Notes under the pieces: model-generated
What the model was told of the DNA's origin: nothing
Database searches by the model: none
What the model saw: the letters and a program-made list of their open reading frames with translations, nothing else
Position numbers and translations under genes: made by a program
Assembly (NCBI GenBank): GCA_023419655.1
Contig: JAEZXP010000179.1
Span: 1-5,625 of the forward strand
Reading direction: 5' to 3'
DNA: 5,625 nucleotides
Origin: Bacillota bacterium
GTDB lineage: Bacteria > Bacillota > Clostridia > Lachnospirales > Lachnospiraceae
Shown here: piece after piece, positions 1-4,839 of the stretch
How the letters are laid out: each line of letters opens with the position of its first letter
Numbering within the stretch: the first letter of the stretch is position 1

Positions 1-834
1 AAGAGCACTGTGACGTCTTTTTCGGTTGTAAAATGACTCTATATATTCAAAAAGAGCTGATTTCGCCTCTTCAAATGTATGATAAGTAGTTGTGTATACC
101 TCCTCCTTTTTCAATACGGAATGAAAGGATTCTATGCAGGCGTTATCATAGGGGTTTCCTTTCCGGCTAAAAGAATGAATCATTCCTTTAGTTTGTAGGT
201 ATTTTTCGAATTCATCGCTGGTATACTGGCTGCCTAAATCACTATGAAGAATAATACCGGATGTATCTGGAATGTTTAAGCAGGCATTTTTAACAGCCTG
301 TGTGGCAAGCTCTGCAGTGATATGCTTACCATATGCCCAACCGATTATTTTGCGATCATATAAATCCATTATGGATGCTAAATAGGTCCAGCCTTCCTTC
401 GCTACATGAATATAGGTGATATCCGTCACAAGTTTTCTAAATACGGTATCAGCCTCAAAATCACGATTCAGAATATTTTCCTTATCCTCCAGAACAAAAC
501 CTTGATTTTTTTGATACTGATATTTTTTTACAACAATGCTTTTGATTTTAAGCCTTTTCATGTGACGCTGAACTCTCTTTAAGGAGCAGGGAATATCCCG
601 GTCATGCAGCTCATGCTGAATCTTAATGGCACCATATCTTTTTTTGAATTCATGATATACAGAAAGTACTTCCTTGCTGAACTGATTGAATTCCTGCTCT
701 CTTTTAGAAGGAATAGGATTGAGCGCAGCATAGTAAGTGCTCCTGGGGAACTTGAGTGCCGAGCATAATTGCTTAACAGTATAGTTATTAAGATTAGCCT
801 GAATAAAGGACACGAATTCGGCTAATGATTTTTT
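1..834 (-). CDS. IS3-family DDE transposase OrfB, 3' end cut by the window edge
   Basis: This frame is open from just after a TGA at 865-867 to the window edge. It is best read as the -1 frameshift extension of OrfA; 834 marks the second slippery tract, and 278 codons follow. It encodes the catalytic integrase-like (rve) domain that cuts and joins the IS ends. The HTH_21-like segment contains KKRYGAIKIQHEL. The DDE triad is visible: Asp in TDITYI (codon 421-423), Asp in HSDLGSQYTS (238-240), and Glu in NACIESFHS (130-132). There are 60 residues between the two Asp and 35 between the second Asp and Glu, the hallmark D(35)E spacing. The last visible residues, RKRRHSAL, are the conserved C-terminal signature of IS3 transposases, so only a short tail is missing. 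There is no strong independent start; GTG at 811-813 or ATT at 859-861 could serve. Fusion by frameshifting is the more likely route. Confidence 0.92.
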
Positions 835-1100
835 GCGAATATGGCAGTAGCTTTTTTTAATATTTCATTTTCAATTTCAAGCTCTTTCATCTTTTTTTGA
901 AGAGCCTTGTATTCCTTTAAAGAAATAGTCTCTATATCCGATACAGCAATCGGTGCAAGAGTCTTGATCCAGTTAGAAAGTGTGCCTTTGGGAACGCCAT
1001 ATTCGCGGCTTAATTCAGCTATGCCTTTGCCCGCTTTACCGTGCAGATCAACAATCTGCTGTTTAAATTCTGGCGTGTAAGATTTTTGATTTTTCGCCAT
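822..1100 (-). CDS. IS3-family transposase OrfA (helix-turn-helix protein)
   Basis: This 92-residue protein is the DNA-binding partner of the IS3-family transposase. It recognises the IS ends and is normally also made as the N-terminal part of an OrfAB fusion. Residues 7-46 form the helix-turn-helix of the transposase-8/IS3 type, with the recognition segment around GVPKGTLSNWIK (35-46). Residues 60-84 are a leucine-zipper-like coiled coil with Leu67, Leu74 and Leu81 in heptad spacing, the multimerisation element typical of IS911/IS150 OrfA. The frame ends at TAG (822-824), just after two A-rich slippery tracts where orfB overlaps in the -1 frame. The ribosome binding site is weak (GAAG about 12 bases before ATG), as is common for transposases kept at low expression. 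A near-consensus promoter sits just upstream. Confidence 0.92.
   Translation of the reverse strand: MAKNQKSYTPEFKQQIVDLHGKAGKGIAELSREYGVPKGTLSNWIKTLAPIAVSDIETISLKEYKALQKKMKELEIENEILKKATAIFAKNH
828..858 (-). promoter_or_regulatory. Programmed -1 frameshift zone of the IS transposase (two slippery heptamers)
   Basis: Two heptamers with the X XXY YYZ phase relative to orfA are present on the minus strand. The first is A AAA AAA (852-858), lying across Leu-Lys-Lys. The second is A AAA AAT (828-834), lying across Ala-Lys-Asn just before the orfA stop. Both fall within the overlap of orfA and the orfB frame (orfB is open after 865). Slippage at the second would give ...IFAKKSLAEF..., which reads like a smooth OrfAB junction. 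Slippage at the first would insert SYCHIRKK instead. Which site is used cannot be decided from sequence alone. Confidence 0.65.
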
Positions 1101-1103
1101 TAT

Positions 1104-1139
1104 GTTGAACTTCTTTTTTATAAGTATAGTTTGTTCAAC
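1104..1139. repeat. 7-bp inverted repeat in the orfA leader
   Basis: GTTGAAC (1104-1110) and GTTCAAC (1133-1139) are exact inverted repeats separated by 22 bases. They flank the -10 element and the probable ribosome binding region of orfA. They could be an operator for OrfA autoregulation or a leader hairpin that limits translation of readthrough transcripts. Both roles are known in IS elements but neither is shown here. Confidence 0.4.
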
Positions 1140-1151
1140 TTCTCGTGTCCA
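1123..1151 (-). promoter_or_regulatory. Promoter of the IS transposase genes
   Basis: On the minus strand, TGGACA (1146-1151) and TATACT (1123-1128) each match the sigma-A hexamers at five of six positions and are separated by exactly 17 bases. The -35 element lies inside the presumed terminal inverted repeat, as expected for IS3-family elements, and transcription would start a few bases before orfA. Confidence 0.6.
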
Positions 1152-1157
1152 TAATTA

Positions 1158-1394
1158 TATACTAATACCAGGCCAATTTCTAAGCGAATTAAAAGAATAG
1201 TATTTTTTAATTTTTTCTCTGTTCGCGTTCAACGTGGATTTATCTAAATTATAAATATTCATAACGTCAATGTAACATTGAGGGATATCATTACTGTAAA
1301 CAAAATCATTCAATATTTTCAATGCTTCTACGTTTAAATCCGCACAAAATATCTCTGAAATTTTTATTGTCTTATATATGTATATATTACCATT
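1158..1394 (-). pseudogene. Unidentified gene fragment truncated by the IS insertion
   Basis: A 79-codon open stretch on the minus strand reads directly into the IS tip at 1170. Its last few codons and its TAA stop (1155-1157) are IS sequence, so any native C-terminus was lost. The peptide has the balanced, charged composition of a real globular protein, with segments such as FCADLNVEALKILNDF and NLDKSTLNANREKIKKYY followed by FNSLRNWPG at the junction. No ATG is in frame. An ATG at 1391-1393 is one base out of register and reads MVIYTYIRQ then stop, so a one-base indel may also have broken the 5' end. I do not recognise the family. A chance open frame in AT-rich DNA is the alternative. Confidence 0.4.
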
Positions 1395-1782
1395 TTAACA
1401 CATAATTATCTGTAAAACAATACCACATATTCCTTCTTGAGTTTCCATACTTTTATCCACAAGCCGCTGTTTTTTAAATCGGTGTAAACAACTTTCAGAA
1501 AATGCCCAAAATATAGGGAACTTCCTCTTTTGTTATGGTTAAATCAAGGTATCTATTCAAAAACAATCAAAAAACTGAGTAATAAACGGATGACATTGCC
1601 TGGGTTGGCAATCGCCTCATGAAGTCTTCTCTAATCATTGTACTTTACTTGACAATTCAAGGCATAAAAATAGCAGCAACCTCACTACTGTTTTAAGTAA
1701 TAAGCTGACGCTTGTTTTATACCTTTTCTTTTGAAAAAGAGATATAAAAAGAAGTCGTATTTGTTTGAACCGCTCGTAGGTA
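1395..1782. other. Intergenic region without an intact gene
   Basis: No intact reading frame, tRNA or recognised RNA family is seen in these 388 bases. On the minus strand one frame from an ATG at 1638 down to 1498 reads protein-like blocks (MIREDFMRRLPTQAMSSVYY, then RYLDLTITKEEVPYILGIF) interrupted by a TGA at 1567-1569 and ended by another at 1495-1497. It may be a decayed gene, but this is weak evidence. A small hairpin (ATTGCC at 1595-1600, GGCAAT at 1607-1612) lacks a following T-run on either strand, so it is not a terminator. One perfect DnaA-box-like nonamer, TTATCCACA, lies at 1453-1461. Confidence 0.5.
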
Positions 1783-1825
1783 ATGGAAAAACAAAAATAG
1801 GGTCGTTGCAATTTTGCAACGACCC
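1783..1825 (-). terminator. Rho-independent terminator downstream of htrA
   Basis: On the minus strand, beginning 8 bases after the htrA stop codon, an 11-bp perfect GC-containing stem (1815-1825 with 1800-1810) closes a four-base loop and is followed directly by TATTTTTGTTTTT. This is a textbook intrinsic terminator for the htrA transcript. It also shields the downstream gene remnant and IS from htrA readthrough. On the plus strand the stem is followed by CTTACCTTTTAAGG, which is a poor U-tract, so it is probably unidirectional. Confidence 0.9.
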
Positions 1826-1833
1826 CTTACCTT

Positions 1834-3300
1834 TTAAGGTCTTTCACTTAGTGTTACATTCAATTCCTTCTCTATATACTGGCCGTTTTGCAGCTCTTTG
1901 ATTTTGAGAACAATCTCTTCTCCGGGTCTTGAATAGGATAGAATGTTAAGCAGGTCATCGACCGTCTCTATCTTTACATCATTAAAGCCTACGATTATAT
2001 GACCGGATTGCAGCCCGGACTTTTCGGCCGGTGAATCCTTCACGATATCATTAATAAATATACCGACAGGCATATTAAATTGAGCTGCTAAATCACTGGT
2101 CACATCCCTTGCTGTCTCAACATTGATGCCTAAAAAGCCCATCTCCGTAACTTCTAAAGCCTTGTTGCTCATAAGCAGATTTATCATCGGAATTGCATCG
2201 GATATGGGAATCGCATAACCCATCCCCTCAACCAGCGTATCCGCGAATTTCATTGAATTAATACCGATTACCTCGCCGTTTATATTCAATAATGCTCCGC
2301 CGCTATTGCCGGGGTTAATGGCTGCATCCGTCTGGAGCAGGTTCATGGTGATTCCCTGAATAGTAACTTCTCTATCAAGGGCGCTTACATATCCGACGGT
2401 AACCGATTGTCCGTAGCCTAAAGCATTTCCGATGGCAATTACCATCTCTCCCGCTTTCAGGCTGTTCGAGTCTCCAAGCCGGGCAACCTTAATTGCACTT
2501 AGCGTCTCATCCTGCAAATCCTTAAGGTCAACTTCCAGGATAGCAAGGTCACTTCTGTAATCCGAGCCTTTAACAACCGCTTTTGCCTTACTGTCATCCG
2601 CAAAGACAATCTCTATCTCATCCGCACTGTCAATTACATGATTATTTGTAACGATAAGGATGGACGAATCACTCTGTCCGATTATAATACCTGACCCGCT
2701 GCCTGTCACCGGATTGTTATACTGTCTGCCGAAGAACATATCATAGCGGGTAACAATATCCGTTGAATTGATTGACACGATGGAGGGCATTACCTTTTCC
2801 ACGATATCCGAGACATCTGTAATAATACCTCCCGCATTTGTATTGGTACGTACCGGCAGCGTATCATCTGCCAATTCGATAAGGGTACTGTCGTCGCCCG
2901 GCGGATTATTATCCTCGTCGATTATAACCGTATTATCGGTGTCTCTTCCTCCCATGAAGAAATAATGATAACCGCTAAAACCCGCACCGGCAATTATTCC
3001 AAACGCTAAGGCTGCTGCCGTAAATCTGAAAAACCGAAAGAAAAGACCTCTCTTCTTTTTCTTTGGAGGCTCCTCTTTAAGCTGTGGTGTAGGATATACC
3101 TGACGGTAATCATCATTTGCCATATACCATCCCTCCTGCCCGGTACTACTGCTGTAAGAATTATTATAATTGCTGTTAACATCATTATTACCGTAATCAT
3201 TGTAATTATGACTGCTGTCATTGTTTTTCTCAGAAGCATTATAATCCGCATTAAGATTATCGTTCATATTATTTGAATTCAGATTGTTCGAATTATCCAT
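1834..3300 (-). CDS. htrA: HtrA/DegP-family membrane-anchored serine protease with one PDZ domain
   Basis: This S1C-type trypsin-like protease degrades or refolds misfolded proteins outside the cytoplasmic membrane. The 488 residues divide into an Asn-rich cytoplasmic tail (1-75), a basic stop-transfer KKKKR (80-84), one membrane helix (about 92-112), an acidic linker (118-160), the protease domain (about 165-375) and one PDZ domain (about 385-485). The catalytic triad is complete: His221 (TNNHVID), Asp251 (RSDLAIL) and Ser333 (NPGNSGGAL). The PDZ domain contains the carboxylate-binding-type loop GFLGIN and the AEKSGLQSGHIIVGFN segment. The length and single PDZ fit Firmicute HtrA/YkdA/YyxA proteins. 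The ATG at 3298-3300 is supported by AAGGAGG (3309-3315) with 8-base spacing. It lies 105 bp downstream of pheA with no terminator between, so cotranscription is possible; a strong terminator follows. No CssRS-type operator could be identified. Confidence 0.96.
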   Translation of the reverse strand: MDNSNNLNSNNMNDNLNADYNASEKNNDSSHNYNDYGNNDVNSNYNNSYSSSTGQEGWYMANDDYRQVYPTPQLKEEPPKKKKRGLFFRFFRFTAAALAFGIIAGAGFSGYHYFFMGGRDTDNTVIIDEDNNPPGDDSTLIELADDTLPVRTNTNAGGIITDVSDIVEKVMPSIVSINSTDIVTRYDMFFGRQYNNPVTGSGSGIIIGQSDSSILIVTNNHVIDSADEIEIVFADDSKAKAVVKGSDYRSDLAILEVDLKDLQDETLSAIKVARLGDSNSLKAGEMVIAIGNALGYGQSVTVGYVSALDREVTIQGITMNLLQTDAAINPGNSGGALLNINGEVIGINSMKFADTLVEGMGYAIPISDAIPMINLLMSNKALEVTEMGFLGINVETARDVTSDLAAQFNMPVGIFINDIVKDSPAEKSGLQSGHIIVGFNDVKIETVDDLLNILSYSRPGEEIVLKIKELQNGQYIEKELNVTLSERP

Positions 3301-3308
3301 ATAAAGTT

Positions 3309-3315
3309 CCTCCTT
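3309..3315 (-). promoter_or_regulatory. Strong Shine-Dalgarno of htrA, partly overlapped by an inverted repeat
   Basis: The minus strand reads AAGGAGG here, 8 bases before the htrA ATG, and fixes the start. Its first two bases are the last bases of the 3314-3327 arm of a 14-bp inverted repeat, so pairing of the leader could affect ribosome access. Confidence 0.85.
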
Positions 3316-3390
3316 TCAAAATCTAATTCTTTTTTATGTTACTGCCATTCTAACAGCTAAATATGTTCACTTTGTGATTAGATTTTGAAA
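3314..3390. repeat. Perfect 14-bp inverted repeat in the pheA-htrA gap
   Basis: TTTCAAAATCTAAT (3314-3327) and ATTAGATTTTGAAA (3377-3390) are exact inverted copies separated by 49 bases. The match stops sharply at both ends of each arm. In a pheA-htrA readthrough transcript the arms would pair and place the htrA ribosome binding site at the foot of the stem. There is no U-tract after the stem, so it is not an intrinsic terminator for pheA. No flanking target duplication is seen, which argues against a small mobile element. Confidence 0.75.
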
Positions 3391-3405
3391 TAAATATGAA
3401 GAATC

Positions 3406-4542
3406 TTATTGAACCGGAATATAGCTTCCCAAAATCTTCAGCTCAAGGGCTTCTTCACTTATACTGTAAAGTGCATTCTTAACCGATTCATCCTCAAGGC
3501 TTCCTTCAAAATCTGCGAAGAAACGGTAATTAAATGCCTTTCCCTTAATCGGCCTGGATTCAATCCTTGTCAAATTGATATTGTTATAAATAAAATGTGA
3601 CAATATATGATAGAGGGCACCGCTTCTATGGGGCAGTGCAAAGCATATGCTGATTCGCCTGGAATTTCTTTCATATCTTCGCTTATTCGAGATTATGATA
3701 AATCTTGTCTGGTTATTCTCTTCATTATGAATAGAGGCCTTCAATAATTTAAGTCCATAGACTTCTCCGGCTCTCTTACTTGCTATCGCTGCCTGGGTGA
3801 CATCGTTCTCTTCAAGAATCCTGCGGGCAGCTCCGGACGTGCTTCCTCCCTCTTCCAGTTCAAATTCAGGATGCTGTTTCAAAAAGCCTGAGCATTGTAA
3901 AAGTCCCTGACGATGGGAATATACTCTCCTGATTCCTGCTATCTCCGCACCGGAAATCCCCCACAAATTATGGTCAATCGCGATTACATGCTCTCCAATA
4001 ATATAATTATCGTATTCCGCCAGCAAATCAAATATATCCGAAAGGGTGCCTGTCGAAGAATTCTCAATGGGAAGTACACCATAATCCGCCTGGTTGTTTG
4101 CGAGGGCCATCATGACCTCCTCAAAGGTTCCCATCGCCATTCCTGTTCCCTGATGATTAAAATACTCCAGCATCGCCTGCTCCGTATAGGAACCGGTTTC
4201 TCCGAAGTAGGCTATCCTCGTATCCTGCACCGCTTTAAATTTATCCTCCGCAACAAAGCCTATATCACTATATGCCTTGAGTTCACTGTACTGTGCCCTC
4301 CTGCTTATCGCCATAATCTGTGTAAACAAGTCGGCAACAGCATCTTCGTTCCTTCTGTCCTTTGTCTTTTCCCTGAGATACTCTATCTTTTCCTTTTCTC
4401 TGACAGAATCATATACCGGCATCCCCTTCTCCCTTTTATAATCAGCCACCTTAAGAGAAAGTCCCATCCTGTATTCAAAAAGCTCCAAAAGCTTATTATC
4501 CACCTCATCAATTTCTTTTCTGATTTCAGACAAGTCTATCAT
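3406..4542 (-). CDS. pheA: Bifunctional chorismate mutase / prephenate dehydratase (P-protein)
   Basis: This protein converts chorismate to prephenate and then to phenylpyruvate, the committed steps of phenylalanine synthesis, in the cytoplasm. The 378 residues comprise an AroQ-class chorismate mutase (1-88), prephenate dehydratase (about 108-285) and a C-terminal ACT domain (about 296-374). Mutase active-site residues align with the E. coli enzyme: Arg8, Arg25, Lys36, Asp45, Arg48, Glu49, Ser80 and Gln84. Dehydratase signatures are YFGETGSYTEQA (112-123), PIENSSTGTLSD (158-169) and the catalytic TRF motif (279-281). The ACT domain keeps GALYHIL (308-314) and ESRP (328-331), the phenylalanine-binding elements, so feedback inhibition is expected. 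The ATG has GGAAGG 11 bases upstream, slightly long. A TATAAA (4580-4585) lies upstream without a good -35. No T-box or leader-peptide attenuator was seen. Confidence 0.96.
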   Translation of the reverse strand: MIDLSEIRKEIDEVDNKLLELFEYRMGLSLKVADYKREKGMPVYDSVREKEKIEYLREKTKDRRNEDAVADLFTQIMAISRRAQYSELKAYSDIGFVAEDKFKAVQDTRIAYFGETGSYTEQAMLEYFNHQGTGMAMGTFEEVMMALANNQADYGVLPIENSSTGTLSDIFDLLAEYDNYIIGEHVIAIDHNLWGISGAEIAGIRRVYSHRQGLLQCSGFLKQHPEFELEEGGSTSGAARRILEENDVTQAAIASKRAGEVYGLKLLKASIHNEENNQTRFIIISNKRRYERNSRRISICFALPHRSGALYHILSHFIYNNINLTRIESRPIKGKAFNYRFFADFEGSLEDESVKNALYSISEEALELKILGSYIPVQ

Positions 4543-4637
4543 ATACGAATAATCCTTCCTTTCTTTATATCCTGCAAACTTTATACCTGAACGTCAGCCA
4601 TGTTCATATTATGCAGGCACATATCCAGCTCTTTATT

Positions 4638-4751
4638 CAATAATTCTGGTATTTATGCAATTGTATTTATACAATTATCCCGGTATTCTTGCAGCAATCC
4701 CGGTATTTATACAATTACCCTGTTATTCACATAATTATCCCGGTATTTTTA
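4638..4751. repeat. Imperfect 20-bp tandem repeat array, about six units
   Basis: Consecutive units start at 4638, 4658, 4672, 4692, 4712 and 4732. Five are exactly 20 bp and the second is 14 bp, apparently lacking the central ATCCCG. The approximate consensus is CAATTATCCCGGTATTTATA. The CCCGGTATT core is intact in three units (4672, 4692, 4732) and degenerate in the others (CTGGTATT, CCTGTTATT). After 4751 the sequence drifts away, though a related ATCCGGTA recurs at 4783-4790. The array is too diverged for a very recent slippage product. Confidence 0.8.
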
Positions 4752-4771
4752 CAATTATATCTTTTATGTAA

Positions 4772-4800
4772 TTGCATATTCTATCCGGTAGTTATATAAT
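4772..4800 (+). promoter_or_regulatory. Promoter of the DUF5050-like gene
   Basis: A perfect TATAAT (4795-4800) is preceded at 17-base spacing by TTGCAT (4772-4777), which keeps the TTG of the -35 consensus. The start codon is 39 bases downstream. The spacer contains ATCCGGTA, a shortened version of the core of the neighbouring tandem repeats, suggesting that a repeat-binding factor could also touch the promoter. Confidence 0.6.
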
Positions 4801-4824
4801 ATCTATAGCTACAAGTTAATCATT

Positions 4825-4833
4825 CTGGGGGTG
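4825..4833 (+). promoter_or_regulatory. Ribosome binding site deciding the DUF5050-like gene start
   Basis: The run TGGGGGTG lies 7 bases upstream of the ATG at 4840. It is a purine-rich GGGGGTG rather than the AGGAGG used by htrA, but the spacing and the hydrophobic N-terminal segment directly after the ATG support this start. Confidence 0.6.
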
Positions 4834-4839
4834 CTCACT

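Larger units (their letters stand above)
1..1170 (-). mobile_element. IS3-family insertion sequence (IS150-like organisation), right part outside the window
   Basis: Two overlapping minus-strand reading frames, orfA and orfB, have the classic IS3-family layout: a small helix-turn-helix protein followed in the -1 frame by a DDE transposase. The orfA-proximal tip is placed at 1170 because the minus strand reads TGGTATTAG there and reaches GGACA 25 bases in, matching the usual spacing and TG start of IS3-family terminal repeats. The other terminal repeat lies beyond position 1, so neither the inverted repeat pairing nor the 3-4 bp target duplication can be confirmed. No stop or frameshift damage is visible in either frame apart from the expected orfA/orfB shift, so the copy looks potentially functional. 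From the family's usual size, roughly 100 bp or less is probably missing at the left. Confidence 0.9.
4543..4839. other. Divergent intergenic region between pheA and the DUF5050-like gene
   Basis: These 297 bases separate two divergently transcribed genes and hold the pheA leader on the left, a 20-bp tandem repeat array in the middle (4638-4751) and the promoter and ribosome binding site of the rightward gene at the right. No reading frame of note and no recognisable riboswitch, T-box or terminator is present. Confidence 0.7.

Noticed and set aside
1453..1461. A perfect DnaA-box nonamer TTATCCACA
   Set aside because: It is a single copy with no neighbouring boxes, no AT-rich unwinding element and no dnaA/dnaN genes. 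One chance match in a window this size is not surprising, so no origin is called.
1595..1612. Small hairpin ATTGCC / GGCAAT with a six-base loop
   Set aside because: There is no T-run after it on either strand and the stem is short. It is neither a terminator nor a recognisable RNA element.
3006..3251. Open 81-codon minus-strand frame inside htrA
   Set aside because: It is a by-product of the repetitive AAT/AAC-rich htrA tail in another frame. The peptide is Ile/Met/Thr repeats with no domain, and htrA is clearly the real gene.
3913..4590. Long open plus-strand frame (225 codons) antisense to pheA
   Set aside because: It is a shadow of the strongly supported pheA, with a Cys/Ile/Arg-rich composition, no recognisable domain and no ribosome binding site of note.
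4543..4640. T-box or attenuator for phenylalanine upstream of pheA
   Set aside because: There is no T-box consensus, no Phe-rich leader peptide and no terminator hairpin with a U-tract between the repeats and the pheA start.
4638..4751. The tandem array as a CRISPR
   Set aside because: The units are directly adjacent at 20-bp spacing, without unique spacers, and no cas genes are present.
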